Counted from the first letter of the stretch, positions 1 through 12,213 are shown. The stretch is 64,000 nucleotides of DNA from Trochalopteron elliotii (GCA_024734555.1 JANPWX010020150.1:2453809-2517808), one strand, 5' to 3'. A program made the numbers and translations. The notes: generated by a model not told the origin, from the letters alone.

Positions 1-524
1 GTAGTAACAGCTGCCTGAATTTTCAACAATCTCATACATCAGCTTCAGCAGGTGAAAACTGGGCCCATCCATGATGACAGCTCAAAAAGCTAGTAACATC
101 AGAAATATAAGTGTTAACATTTTTCTCTTTCAGAATATTTGACCAACATTGATATGAGCACTGAGCCCTCTCCTTCCTGTCATACCACTCAAAGTGTCAT
201 GATCCCGTAGAAAATACCAACTTCTCTACCTGTGTCCCTCATAATCCAGACACAGGACCAGTAATTTAAATAAAACAAAAAAACAAACCTTCTTGTACTT
301 AATAAGATAAGTAAATATAGTTAAATACTCAGTCACTTTTATACTGCTTTATTCATGTTTGTATAAAGAATGTAATAAAAACTGCTATCAAAAATAACTG
401 AAGCTTCTCCAGAGTTTTCATCTTCTTGAATTTCATGCAAAAATTAGGGATCTTTGGCTCAGAATTTATGTCTGACTTGCCACCAAGTACCATCACCTCT
501 GTTGGTGAGAACAGCCTGAGTTAT
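1..524. other. Unique noncoding sequence, no gene seen
   Basis: AT-rich sequence without a recognisable repeat, coding frame or RNA gene. Short open frames here have no domain features and are interrupted in every frame. Confidence 0.6.
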
Positions 525-592
525 TGCTCTGGCTGTGAACTGGACTAGATGACCTCATAGGTCTTTTCCATCTTTGCTTCCTGAAACTCTAT
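525..592 (+). mobile_element. CR1: CR1 LINE 3'-end fragment (short, diverged)
   Basis: The stretch resembles the terminal part of avian CR1: 'tggactagatgacctcataggtctttcc'-type wording followed by an 'ctctatta' end in place of 'attctatga'. That order is the usual 3' end of a CR1 in sense orientation. Only about 70 bases are recognisable, as expected from 5'-truncated insertion followed by decay. It codes for nothing. Confidence 0.5.
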
Positions 593-1218
593 TAAAGGCC
601 GCTGTCAAAATCCCACCTCAGTGTACACTGCCAGGAGGGGAGGGGACATTTCAGTTTGCAGTCAAAGCAAAAAACTGCTATATGCAAAATTAAATTTCTA
701 TCCTTCCTCCTATCCCAGCTGATAGGGGTGTGGATATAGATCAGCAGAGAAAAAGTTGAGAAAATTTTGAACATTCCTGAAAATGCTCAAAATAACTTGA
801 TGACTTTGACCCTTTTTTCAAAGAAAATGAGATATAGAGAAAAGTCAGAGGTTTTTTTCTTCCTATTGCCAATCTGGTTTACACCAAGCGACTGATAGCT
901 GGATTATTATGTAGGACAAATACTTTCTTTTAATAAGAAAAAGAGATAAATTAGAAGAGATAATTGGTTTAAGCACCTGTGTTGTAAACTCAATATATTC
1001 ACTGTGTACAAATCGTGTTGAGTGTGGCTGAGAGTTTGAAAGCTACAGACATGAGTAAGCCTGCCCTAATTTCTGCCTCCTGAGATGGGGCACAAAGTCA
1101 ATACTGCCTTTTTATAAATCTGAGAGGATTAAATATCCTAAATACATACCTACAGTCAGACCAATACAGGGTAATATTGTCAATATAATATAGTAAAATA
1201 TAGGCAGTTATTTTCTCA
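593..1218. other. Unique noncoding sequence
   Basis: No repeat family, splice-site pattern or coding frame is recognisable. Composition is AT-rich with short homopolymer runs. Confidence 0.55.
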
Positions 1219-1310
1219 TAGAATCATGGAATTATAGAATGGCTTGAGTTGAAAGGGAACTTGGGGAACATCCAGTTCCAAGTCCCCTCCCATGAGTTGG
1301 GGTAGGGGGG
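1219..1310 (-). mobile_element. CR1: CR1 LINE 3'-end fragment, antisense
   Basis: Begins with 'catagaatcatggaattatagaatggcttgagttgaaagggaactt', the reverse complement of the CR1 3' terminus, and continues with 'catccagttccaagtcccctcccatg'. It is truncated about 90 bases in. A sense-orientation CR1 fragment starts immediately after, giving a head-to-head pair. Confidence 0.8.
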
Positions 1311-1334
1311 TGGGGTTTGGTATTTTTTTCCAGG

Positions 1335-1583
1335 TAACAAAGAAGAAGAGGAAATGGCCTCAAGTTGTTCCAGGGAAGGTTTAAATTGGATATTAGGAAA
1401 AAAAATTTCTTAATGGAACAGGCAGCCCAGGAAAGTGGTGAAGCCACCATTCATACTAGTGTTCCAAAAATGTATATTTGTGGTGATTAGGGACATGGTT
1501 TAGTGGTGAATATGGCAGTTAATGGTTGGAATCCATGCTCTTAGAGAACTTTTCCAACCCTAAAGATTCTATGACTATAACTC
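1335..1583 (+). mobile_element. CR1: CR1 LINE 3'-end fragment, sense
   Basis: Contains the consecutive CR1 landmarks 'gaggaaatggcctcaagttgttccaggg', 'ttggatattagga', 'ggaacaggcagcccaggaaagtggt', 'agggacatggtttagtggtg', 'aatggttgga' and the terminal 'ccaaccctaaagattctatga'. This is the 3' untranslated end of a CR1 subfamily with the 'gacatggttta' signature. It is 5'-truncated and moderately diverged, so long dead. Confidence 0.88.
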
Positions 1584-3184
1584 ATGGCCTTGTCAACCAA
1601 GAATATCATCAAATCTTGCCAGGGAAAGGAAGGTCTCTGAAGGGCCAAACACAAAATGACCGGCCAGTGATGTAGTGAAAACCTATTTTGAAAACAATAT
1701 AAACCCCTCACAGCCCAGGGTGAGTGAGAGATGCATGTCAGCATTTTCCCCTGGAGCTGCAGTAGGATGGTCGTGAACAAGGTCTGATGTTGGAGCCCTG
1801 TAACAAGGTGAGGGCTCAGATGGGTACTAGAGAGGTCTCTCATGAGTCACAGGCACAGCGATGAGGCTCTGTGTCTCACAACCCTGGAAAGGCTGGGCTC
1901 ACTCATTAAAAAGTACAAGTCAGTCACACGGGCACATTAATTTGCCATGTTTCTATTACTACATTAAGCAGTATTGGGCAATACAGCTTTATGGATTAAT
2001 TATAAAAAAAAATTGCTGGTGCATTTCAGAAAAAAATTGCATCTCAGGCAAGCAGACATTCCCTCAAACCATGTCTCAACTTCTTTTAGGTGCTAGTTTT
2101 TGGCCAGGAGTCCTTCCCAAGGGCAGTCAGGATGCACCCACGCACTACATGGCAATGGAAGGTTCAATACTGATGTGAACTGTTGCATGCCAGCTGGCCT
2201 AGGTGTCATGCCATGGACTAAGGCACATTTAATTTAATAGCATAGACAAAGTCACAAAATCAGCTTTTCAGCAGCCTAATCAGTTTGGACAGAGGGCTGC
2301 TCTGGCATGGCCGTATTGACTCTGGTTCAGAAGATGGCTCAACTGGTCCCGTCTCAGATCTCTGCTCAGGCTCCAGTGCTGTGCAGACACAGCTTTGTAG
2401 ATCCTGCTTTCCATTTCCAGAACTAAACTCAAAAGTCAATGGTAATTTTCTTCAAAGGGTTGGGATGTGCCCTTTACCTTATGCCTTTAGTCTGTTTATT
2501 AAATTCTTGAATTTTTTCTTACAAATTGTGGACGCCACTTAAAGGCAAGACACAAATTTGGTTTGCAGTCCTGAGGACATCAAATACCAGCCCTGCTGAG
2601 GGGGAGTGAGATGTTTTTCATAGTTACTTGTAAGACAGAATCTGTTTCCTTGTACATACTGACTAAGTGCTGTTTTAATAGCTTTGACTTTTGGAGCAAA
2701 AACTCAGTGAGTTGTAATTAAAGCTGGTCATTTATTTTTAATTAAATCATTTTCCAAGGCAAAAAATAATAGTACACGCAGCGTTGCCCAAATCAACTCT
2801 TGTTGTGAAAATGTGCTGATTTCAGTGACATTTTTTATGGGAGTAAGTCCAAATGAATCATTTCAATCTTCTCCTTGCATTTTGATGTCAGAATGTTTCA
2901 TTGCAAGAATATTGAAACATTTCATTTTAGCAATGCAGTAGGAAAAAGCTGTGGAGTGCCAAGTAATCTTGTCTTCATGATTTGTAAAGCAGAGATTTTA
3001 AAGTGACAAAAGATGGTGGGGCCCAAACTTGTTCCTATAAAGGCTGTTCAAGCATGATTTCCCCTGTGCTACATATATGGTGTCTTTTGATATGTCTTGA
3101 GGAAGCTGCAAGGAAAGAATGCAGGAGAATTACTGGAAGCCTGGAATTCATAATGAGAATTGAATTTTTATATAAGGAAAAATA
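1584..3184. other. Unique noncoding sequence
   Basis: No gene or clear repeat. The part from about 2740 to 2950 is AT-rich, has no simple repeats and reads like potentially conserved noncoding DNA, but this cannot be judged from one sequence. Confidence 0.5.
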
Positions 3185-3478
3185 ATGAAAATCTAAATGA
3201 AAAACATAGAAACAAAAGAGAAAACAAAACCAAAAAGAAAATAAAACCAAAACCAAAACAACACAAAAAACCTCCCATAAAACCCCCAAACAATAACAAA
3301 AACCACCCAGAAAACCAAAACAAAAAAAAAACCCCAACCAACCAACAAAAAACCCCCACAAAAACAAAAACAAAACATCAACAAAAAAACCCAAACAAAC
3401 AAACAAACAAACAACAAAAAAAACCCACACAAAAAAGCCCCAAGAAACAAACAAAAATTCAGAGAACAAAAAACTCAC
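3185..3478. repeat. A/C-only low-complexity tract, (AAAC)n/(AAAACC)n-like
   Basis: Almost 300 bases built from A and C with very few G or T, including 'caaacaaacaaacaaacaac' near 3390-3415. It opens long frames on both strands (Lys/Asn/Pro/Gln-rich forward, Phe/Gly/Val/Leu-rich reverse) purely because stop codons are rare in such composition; these are not genes. Confidence 0.9.
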
Positions 3479-6172
3479 TAAATTTTCACTTTGCAAATGT
3501 TTCTCCTTGTGTATCTATGCTGGGGAGATTCTTTTCTTGGTTGGGGTATTTTTTTAATGCTGGTTTGTTTGCTTTTTTAATAGAAGCAAATAGAACCATT
3601 GATTTCAGAAGATAGGGAGCTACTCAGAAATCACCACTGGGCTCCAACTTTATGTTTTACCTGGATTCATTTTCCTACACAATCAAGCTTGTCTGGTGTC
3701 TTTGGTGATCCTCCCTGCCCAGCTCTGCCAGGAGGCTTGAGACTGTGTGAACCCCTACAGGTGTTCTTTTCTATTCTGCCATCAGTGAATGTTGCCCTCC
3801 AGTTTGCTGTGGTTTCAGTGGATTTTGTGTAACCAAGATGATTTATAGATGAGCAAGAGTCTTATAAAAGAGTAGGTAAAGAAAAACAGAAACCAATAGA
3901 AATTAATGGAGGTGAGTGACCTAAGTGCAGTCTTAGAAAACTAAAGAAAACTATTTAAACTCTGTAATTTAAAAGAGGTTATTCAAGGAGTGTTTTGAAT
4001 TAACTAATCAATGAACATTAGGAATCTTAAATCACAATTAAATTTCATTATTTGTCAGCATTAACCCAAATGAGCTTGTTTTCTTTTTAGCTGCCATACT
4101 TGAAATCATTTGGAATCTAATTGGAAACACTGAAGATAAATTAAATTGCAATATTTACAATCACATAGGAAAGTTTTTTAAAAACAGTTCCAAATTAATT
4201 TTGCTGATGTTTCCTAATGCCCATGAAGTCGGTGGCTTGGGCTATGGCTATGGTCGAACATACCATGTGTTTATGTATCTGCAAATTACCTCTAAAAAGA
4301 TTTGTCTCCCCTGGAGAGCTTCCAGTTTGACCTGGGATTATTTCAGCATCTCATATGGCTTTAGTGATCCATGTTTAATTTAGTGCTCCCACAGCTGTAT
4401 CCCTGGAAGTGTCCAACTGGTGAGTCCAACCCTCTTTAATTCACAATGATATGAATCACACAGACCTGTGACTGAAGAGCAAAACTGGCCTTGGTGTTGT
4501 CCTGGAAGTAACATCAGGCAAGAAAGTTTTCTTTTTCTTACTGCTTTGTCAAGCCACCTCATCTTCTTGCTCTTTTTTACAAATGTTGACAAAATCAGAG
4601 ATGAGAAAAAACTGACCAGGAAGAGAAGACACTGGAAAGATGGAAGCAGGCTTTGTGGTTGGCTGCAATCAGAAAGGTTTACAGTCTCCCCTTGCCCGGT
4701 GTCACTGGTGGAGCAGAACATCTGGTTTTGGGTAAGGGGAGATTTAAATATGCATTTCTGTCATGGTTGACTGGTTTGCCAGCTTGATGGGATAGTCCTT
4801 TCTGAATTTTCAGTTTATGAATATATAATCCTTTAAGGCATATGTAATAGGAAATTAATTACTTTTGCTCTTTGGGAGAACATAGTTAACATTTCTTTAG
4901 AGTTTTAATGCTTTCTTCCATTCTTTTGATTTTCTTTTCTGTCTATTTAATTTCAACAGTTTTTAATATGAATGGAAAGTCTATTTAAAATAGATAAAAA
5001 AATACCCTCATGTCTTTTTTTTTTTTTTTTTTAATCTAAATATGGATAACTCTTAGAAAAATTCAGATCTTAATATCACTAATGTCATTGTCCATTTTGA
5101 CAGTCTACGGTACAGGGAATTTTATGCTCCTAAGTTTATTATAAGGAAGCCATTACTTACTTATTAAACGCATCATGAATTCTGCTATGAATAACAGTAT
5201 GCTAATGTTCAAATAACTGCTTATATTAGCAACTAATGATCACCTCTAATAGTCTTGCTATATTTGTGTGCAAACCACCTTCCTATTTATGTACCAGCTA
5301 CATTATGTGTCTGTTATTTGAAGCTTGCATTTAAATTCAACACACTTTCAAATAAGCAAATATATTTATTATGCATCCAGGTGCAAGAAGACACAAACTC
5401 ATTTCACTAAGCTGGGCAAATGGTGTTTCATGTGGAACTGACCTCTATCATCTGGTAGGAACTCATGGACTGGGAAAGACAGTGCACTATCATGGCTGTA
5501 CTGCTTCTCCAGGCAGAGCATGGTCTGCATCAGGCCATTTGAAGGGGGTCTGTGGGCTTAGTTTTCATCTCATTTTCTATGAGAAAGAGAAAAGCTGCAA
5601 TGTGGATTAATGGTGGTGAAGTGGCTGGAGGCTCCCTCTACCATAGCATTGTCTTACAATGAGGAGAGACAGATTCACATATTGTGAGAGCCATTCATAC
5701 CAGGGCACTGCTTTTGTTGCTGGTCCCCACCTCTGAAGATGCAGCTGATTAATGAATAATGAGCAGCTGATGATGAAAAGCCAGAGAGGCACCAAACTAC
5801 TGCAGGGGTGCTGTGGAGGAGCAAGGCTCAGAGAGCAATGAAGAAAGACAATTATCCATGTTTTCCTTACTGTTACATTAAAGCTTTTCAGCATCTTGAA
5901 TCACTTTAAATAGCACTGATAGAGCTTTTCAAGAATTTGTACAATTGTTATCCTTGTGAATTTCATGAGGAGAGATACAAGTGAGAGAAGAAAGCTCTGG
6001 CAGTTCCTGTGGTCTTGGAAACCAAATTCTATACATTATCTGTCTACAAGATTGTAGGAAAAATAATTTACTAACATCCCTTAACAAATATGTAATTTTG
6101 TTTTCTTTTTCTCCGTCTGTGAAGTAACAGAAATTGCCTTTGAATTTATGTTAAATCCCCTTATTCTAGATT
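3479..6172. other. Unique noncoding sequence with one T18 run
   Basis: No coding gene recognised. A run of 18 T lies at 5015-5032. The block 3950-4210 is AT-rich with many homeodomain-like TAAT/ATTA cores and no simple repeat, so it is a candidate conserved noncoding block. Confidence 0.5.
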
Positions 6173-6436
6173 TGGCTGGGGTAGAGTTAATTTTCTCCTC
6201 AGTTCCTGGTACAGCATATAAACACACATCCTGTTTAGCATAGTGTGTTTTGGATCTAGTCTGAGAATAATGTTGATTACATTCTGATGTTTTAGCTGCT
6301 GCTCAGCAGTGCTCACTCAGTCAAGGACTTTTCAGTGTCCAATGCTCTACCCATGGATAGGTACACATGAAGCCAAGGGTGTGCATGTCCCAGAGAGTTG
6401 GACAAAGGGATATTCCGTATCACAGAACTAATGTCC

Positions 6437-6454
6437 AGCATATAAAGTGGGGGA
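6437..6454 (+). promoter_or_regulatory. TATA-like core promoter motif inside the LTR
   Basis: 'cagcatataaagtggggg' sits where avian LTRs of this type carry their TATA box, about 265 bases into the element. Whether it is still active is unknown. Confidence 0.5.
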
Positions 6455-6587
6455 AGTTGGCCAGGAGGGGCTGGTCACTGCTTGGGGCTGATCCGGGCGT
6501 CAGTCAGTGAGTGGCGAAGAATTTTATTGTACATCACTTGTTTCTTTTGTGTTTTATTCCTCTCACTCTCTCCCTGCTTTTCTTCTT

Positions 6588-6662
6588 CATTATTATTTAT
6601 TATTATTATTATTGTTGTTGTTGTTGGTATTATTGTTACTATTAGTGTTGTTGTTATTATTA
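6588..6662 (+). repeat. (ATT)n/(GTT)n trinucleotide repeat within the LTR
   Basis: Consecutive 'attattattattatt' then 'gttgttgttgttg' then mixed ATT/GTT/ACT triplets. It replaces part of the ordinary LTR body between the promoter and the 'ccatgagtttt' segment. Confidence 0.9.
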
Positions 6663-6823
6663 ATCATATTTTATTTTATGTCAAGAATTAGACTGTTCTT
6701 ACCTCAATCCATGAGTTTTACCTTTTTCTAATTCTCCTCCACATCCCACTAGGGGCATAGGGAAGGGAGCAAGCAGCTGTGTGGTGCTTAGTGGTTGGCT
6801 AAGGTTAAACAACAACCCTAACA

Positions 6824-9800
6824 ATTCATTAAATTGAGCATTTTATAAAATAATTATGATTCCTTTAAACCTAGTACTACATATTTATAATTCCTTAAGC
6901 ATCACATATGTATAAATATATATGTATACCTCTTCAAATTTAGGAAAGGGCCATGTAACTTTGTCCTAGACTACAAATAAATCATTGTAATTGTGTTAAG
7001 ATGCCTTGCCACATCAAGACAGAGGGTTAGGCCTCCTAGCAAAGCTGATGCTATTTGACTTTACCATTTTGAATCATTCAGTTTTGACTTTCAGGTTACA
7101 CTAAAATACATCTTTAATATGCTAGACAAAATGAGCTGCTTAAATCTCTCACTGCAAGGCACTTCTCTAAATTCTCTAATATTTTTTGCTGGCTCTTCAC
7201 TGCATCCTTGACAATTTTTCAGTATCTTTTCAAATGTGTTCTGATATCAATCTCACCAGTGCTATAAACAGAGGTAAAATCATCTCCCAATCGTGCTGAT
7301 TTTGCATGCTGCCAAATTCCCTGCACCCACCTGTTGTTTCCTGTTTTTCTTACCAGTATTAAAGAATGGTTTCATGGATATCTCAATAAACCTTAAGGAC
7401 AGTGATTTGGAACACAGTCATGGGAAAAAGTGCAAAGGCAGAATTCATACTTGGATTTTCCACTAGACTCAGAGAAACTATAGCACAAAGTGATCAAAGT
7501 ACAGAGCTTTGGGCCCAGTTCCAGCATCACTGGAAATGCTCCAGAGTCTTCCTTCACCCTCCACTGCCATTTCAGAGAGGTACTGCTCTTCTATAGGTCT
7601 TGTGTGTATAGTTCTATATGGATGTCCCAGTGCTTCTCAAATGTTATTACCCTTCTTTAATAACTGCACTTGGAATTTGGATTCCCTGTTCACTCAGGAA
7701 ACAGACAGAGGCTTCTCCAAGGCTGGTTTACTCCTCCCTACTATTATTTACTTTCTGTCTGCCATCTGGTAGCCTCACCTGCTACTTCTCAATTCTAGCC
7801 TTAGAAAGAAAAATGAAATCTTTCTCTGCTTACCTTTGCCAGGTCATCATCCCTGGTTTTAGGACCAGTAGCATATATTGCCTCTTTTTTTCTTTTTCCC
7901 CAGCTGAGCCCCAGTCTTCTTTGCTGTTCTTTAATATGAGTCATTTCACAAATCTGATCATTCTTGTCATCCTTGAACATTCCTTGCTATCAAACTAATA
8001 ATTCCCCTGAAATCTAAACACAACAGTAAATTTCAGAGGCCTGTCAGGAAAAAAGCAGTAACAATAGTGCTATCACTTTTTGAACGGAAGACTCTTCTTT
8101 CTCCCTTGAAATGCGCACAAGTCCTCTTGGCTTCAATCTGTGATCTCAGTATTTAGAGGCATACAGTCAGATCCTGGAGTGAAAAGCTGCACTTGAAAAG
8201 TGTAAAGAAAGCAAAAATTTGAGAATTTCCCATTATGGGTTTTAATCCAGATCCTTAGACATTAATGACAGCATTTCTTTTTACATCAGGGTTTGTTGGA
8301 CAAGGCCCAGACTGTGTGTAAAAATGCTGAGCATATCTTTTATTGAACATTTTCTTATTTAATGTGCCATTTTCTGATGTATATTTGATAAACAAATTTG
8401 TTACTAGAAGCGTTCTTGTTACCAGTGACATTTAAACACAAATGCAGATTTATATATGAGTAATTGTGTTTTGAATGTAACTGTGTGCATAAGTCAGCAT
8501 TTTGCAAATGTTACAAAAATGTACAAGCCCAAGCAGAAAAAACTACTTGCCCATCTTCTGCTACATTTGATGTAATGAAAGGTAATTACCTTCTATTCAC
8601 ACATTAAAAGAACGCACTCATCTTGGATAAGACCATGATTGAAAGTCTGTTAAACTTAATGGAAGTCTTTCAGTTGTTTTTGGTGAAAGGTGTCTCAGGC
8701 TTTCAGGGGGAAAGGAAGATTTTGCAGCACTGATAACAGGTCTTTTGGGATTAGAAATGAGGGATTGTTATCACAGTGTTCAGGTGCTGTAGAAATGTCT
8801 CCTCTTCTGAAAGTCTTGCCTTTGGAACTCATCTTCTTGTTGCACTAAGGTAAAGAAAATGCTGTTGACTCAAATCTACCAGAGGTGAAAATCCAATCTC
8901 ACATATGTCCTTGCCATATAAGAACATTTAGAAAAGAAATACATGTCCTTAAAATTATATCAATTCACCTTACATGACTAAGAAAGAGACCATTTCTAAA
9001 GGATATAGATTAAAATGGAAATACATTCAAATAAATGGATTCTTAGCTTGAAATAACCTTTACAGTAAGTGAATGGTCTATTTTGAAAGTATGATGGGTG
9101 TTCTGAGGGGCACTACTGTATCTTAATTTTATTTCATTGCTATAGAGAGTTTTCTCTGTTTATGAAAATGTTATGCAAAGTGAGATCTATGGATTTCAAA
9201 ATGAGGAGGAGCAGGAAATTTTGTCTTAAGAAGACATTTGCCTTTCTATTTCTTATTATTCTTTAGTATCACCAAAGACCAGACCCAGAGACTCAAGCAA
9301 AGATGAGTTTTCCAAGGTGCCATATCAAACACAAAAATAAAAATCATTCTCTGTCTATGAAAGCTCTTATTTTGAATGAGTTAGACAAAGAATGAGACCC
9401 AGGAAGCAATAAAATGTCTTTTGTAGTGAGGGATGACAAAAGATCTGAACAAATTCAGAAAAAGGATTAAAGACCTTTATTGGGCAAATCTCAGCTCTAC
9501 TCTCAATGGACTGATTTTATAGTAAATTACTTGATAAGCAGAGAAAAATTTAAAGAAGTGTGGCTGAAGATTTGGGTCTTCTCTGACCTGGGAAAAACAC
9601 TGAAATGATCACTCAACCACAGTCCTGTGGTCATTTCTGTCCATCCCTTTTACACCCCAAAGCTGAGTTTTGCTGTTTAGACTGAACTGCTGTGTGGGTG
9701 CAGTGCAAAAATCACAGGTCAGAGAGGGCAAGGCCTGAGGTGTTACTTAGCAGCTGTGGCTCTTGAGTGGTGAGTCCCAAGTGTCTTCTTTCAAGATTGT

Positions 9801-10602
9801 GTGGTACTTTGCTGAGAAAAAACAGAGGTGCTTGCAGGTTCTTGGATACTGAGCTGTTGGAAAGATATTCTTGAACCAGTGACAGAGACAGGGATCTAGA
9901 TTCCATAGAAACTGTCCAGTAATTTCACCATCCTTTTCCTGGATCATCCCTCACTGCTGCAAAAATCTATACAAGGGCTAGGAACTTAACTCACACATAC
10001 CAAACATTTCTTTGTTGAAAATAATACAGGTGAGTGAAGTAGAGGATGAAACCAATCATGAAAAAACATATAAATCCACTGAGTCCTCCTTGATTTCAGG
10101 AAAATGTGAGGGCCTAAAAGGGGCTAAGAAGCTAAACTTGAGTATTCTGCAACCCCAAAATTCCAAAATTCTTACAAACCTTAGGGATAGTCCAGGAAGT
10201 GTGGAATCTAAAACACATTCTGATAGATTCCAGGTGCATAGAATGTGTGAAAGCATCAAGCATTTCTGCTTCTGGTTAAACCAGGAGACTCCCTAAAGGC
10301 TTTACAGACTGTCTGGTAAAATACAGATATTGCAAAGGTAGAGAACACAAATGGGTTTTTTTGCCACAACATTGCAAACTACAGAATTTAGAAAAATTGA
10401 GAGTTTCACCAGTGAATTTGACAGAAGAGTTTCCTGATGACAGTACTAGAAACTGCGCTGAAACTCTGCTTCTAAAGGTCTATATAATTAGGTCCATCCT
10501 GTTGTGCTGCTGCTCTGGGAAACTTCACAAGCAAAGACACACAATACTATAATTTCGACCAGTCATGTCATCCTTTTCTTCATGTGCAGGGCATGGGGTT
10601 TG
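6824..10602. other. Unique noncoding sequence, no gene seen
   Basis: About 3.8 kb without recognisable repeat or gene. A 126-codon frame at 7618-7998 has hydrophobic runs but no family resemblance and is judged a chance frame. The stretch 8280-8620 is AT-rich, free of simple repeats and a plausible conserved noncoding block. Confidence 0.5.
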
Positions 10603-10657
10603 GAATGGAATGGTTTTGAATGTCCCTTCCATCCCAAACCATTCTGTGATTTTTGAC
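10603..10657 (+). mobile_element. CR1: CR1 LINE 3' terminus, short fragment
   Basis: 'gtcccttccatcccaaaccattctgtgatttt' is the CR1 sense-strand terminus ('gtcccttccaacccaaaccattctatgat'). Only about 55 bases remain. It is separate from, and opposite in orientation to, the larger CR1 that begins about 130 bases downstream. Confidence 0.75.
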
Positions 10658-11157
10658 TCTCTGTCAGGGATGTCTTCAGGTGTGTAGCTCTAACTGGTCC
10701 CTTGCAGGTCCCTTTGCACCCCATTGCTTCTCTGTGGTGACTGCTGTGGGGCAGAAGGTCAGACCTTCCCAGTCAGGGATGGACAATGTCCAATAAAATA
10801 TGGAGATTATTCTTGGCCTTCCTTCTGTTGCTGATGCATTTATAAAATATTTTTTGTTGTCTTATACAGCAGTAGACAGATTAAATTCTAGCTGGGCTTT
10901 GGCCATTCTAATTTTGTCCCTGCACAACCTCACTACATCCTTGTTGTCTTCCTGAGTTGCCTGCCCCTTCTTCCAAAACTCCTAAACTCTCCTGTTTTTT
11001 TCTTGAGCTCCAGCCAAAGCTCTGTTCAGCCAGTCTCCTTCCCTGCCTATCTTTTGGCACATTGGAGTGCTCCTCTATCTTTAGAATTTTCTTCTTGAAG
11101 ATTATCTAGCCTTCCTGGACAGTTTTGCCCATCAGGACTGCCTCCCAAAGAGCTCTC

Positions 11158-11382
11158 TCAGCCAGGTCTGAAACCAGCCAAACTCAGTTCTCCAGAAGTC
11201 CAAGGGGCAGTTCTACTGACCTCTGTCCTTACTTCTTTGAGAATGGAAAACTCATGGTTGCTGATCCCAGGACAGCCTTCATGCACCACACCTCTAACCA
11301 GCCCTTCTCTCGTCACCGTTGGTGGCTCTAGTGAGGGTACTCCCCTGGTTGTCAGGATGCCAGGAAGGTCTCCTCCACACAC
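11158..11382 (-). pseudogene. Broken fragment of CR1 ORF2 endonuclease
   Basis: A 74-codon open stretch inside the CR1 keeps recognisable LINE endonuclease wording: VTREGLVRGVV, then ISNHEFSILKE, then VSRTA. In CR1-clade LINEs the corresponding serine-aspartate-histidine motif is catalytic; the aspartate is replaced by asparagine here. The rest of ORF2 on both sides is frameshifted or deleted. No reverse transcriptase domain is present nearby. The open frame is a residue of the old element and not a working gene. Confidence 0.7.
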
Positions 11383-11905
11383 TTTGCAATTCCTAGATTA
11401 TTCCTTTCTTCTACGCTGTGCTGTGATTTAGTAATTGTGTGACTCCTCCCAGCTTCTTATAGAATATTTCGTCTGTCTTCCTCCTGTTTGGGTGGTTTAT
11501 AACAAGCTCCCACCAGGAGATCTGCCTTGTTGGCGCTCCCCCGATTCTTACTCGGAGACACACAATCCTAATCATCAGCATCATAAAGCTCTAGACAACC
11601 AAAACCCTCTGTAATATACAGGGTTATTCAACCAGCTTTTTTTCACATCTGGTTTAAAGCTCTTCCAATGAACCCCTGTGCAAAGACCCTTTTTCCACTT
11701 TGGGACAGGCATAATGTGTGTGTGTCACCAGCAGGCCTGGTTCTGTGTTAAATGACCCCAAATTCTTCTGGTGGCACCAGGCCAGGCCAGCCAGGTGTTG
11801 ATCTTGAATATACCACTCGTGCTTTTGATCACTTAACTTGTCATCCTAAGGCCCCTGAAGTCTCTCATGATTGCCATTGGTCTTTTTGCTGCAATTTCAT
11901 TGATG

Positions 11906-11911
11906 CCCACC
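11906..11911 (+). repeat. Left target-site duplication of the inserted LTR
   Basis: 'cccacc' immediately before the LTR repeats exactly at 12533-12538 just after it. The CR1 sequence reads through if one copy and the intervening LTR are ignored. Six bases is the usual duplication size for class II (ERVK-like) elements. Confidence 0.75.
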
Positions 11912-12162
11912 TATCGTAGCCTGCCCAGGAGACCGGCTAGCCCCTCTGGGGGGTAGTGACCTTCCCCAGCGAGTCTCCTCAGAAGAGGCAGGCTCAGCCT
12001 AGGTGGCGCTGATACCCCAAGGGGGTGAAGCAGCTCAGTTGTGAGATAGAGCCTGACAGCTCTTGCCAGGCGGAGCCGCTAGCACAGCTTTCCTAGGAGA
12101 GGTTTGTCCCAAGCGGCGTGGGAGAAAACTACAGGAGCCAATGTCGAACTCCAGGGGCCTTC

Positions 12163-12168
12163 TTTATT
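12163..12168 (-). terminator. LTR polyadenylation signal AATAAA
   Basis: 'tttatt' on the plus strand reads AATAAA on the minus strand, about 50 bases downstream of the TATA-like motif, as in other compact avian LTRs. Confidence 0.55.
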
Positions 12169-12213
12169 ATCTTCCAACCGACTTCCTGAAGACCCTGAAG
12201 CAGCTGGCCCCCA

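Larger units (their letters stand above)
6173..6823 (+). mobile_element. Solo LTR of an ERVL-like avian endogenous retrovirus
   Basis: The order of landmarks matches a common avian LTR: 5' 'tggctggggtagagttaattttct', 'tgttttagctgctgctcagcagtgct', 'caaagggatattccgtatca', a TATA-like 'cagcatataaagtggggg' near 6437, 'ctcaatccatgagttttac' near 6702, and the 3' part 'cacatcccactaggggcata' to 'ggttaaacaacaa'. It begins with TG and ends with CA. No internal retroviral coding sequence flanks it, so it is a solo LTR left by recombination between two LTRs or a remnant. No perfect target-site duplication is visible. An ATT/GTT trinucleotide repeat has expanded inside it. Boundaries are good to about 10 bases. 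Confidence 0.85.
10784..11911 (-). mobile_element. CR1: CR1 LINE internal segment with endonuclease-region remnant (3' half of a split copy)
   Basis: Read on the minus strand, this is the 5' half of an avian CR1. In the frame at 11158-11382 the translation includes REGLVRGVV, ISNHEFSIL and KEVRTEVSRTA, which correspond to the CR1 ORF2 apurinic-endonuclease domain near its SDH motif; here the motif reads SNH. Further landmarks are 'cttatagaatatttcgtctg', 'gtttataacaagctcccacc' and 'taatatacagggtta'. The coding region is broken by stops, frameshifts and internal deletion, so the copy is dead. In an active CR1 this domain nicks target DNA to prime reverse transcription. The copy is interrupted at 11912 by an LTR and continues at 12533. 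Confidence 0.85.

Noticed and set aside
3035..3615. Overlapping 151- and 153-codon frames on both strands
   Set aside because: Both run through the A/C-only tract, where stop codons are rare; the proteins are pure low complexity.
7618..7998. 126-codon frame with hydrophobic runs, considered as a membrane protein
   Set aside because: Hydrophobic runs follow from T-rich DNA; no charged or topological pattern, no family resemblance and no initiation context.
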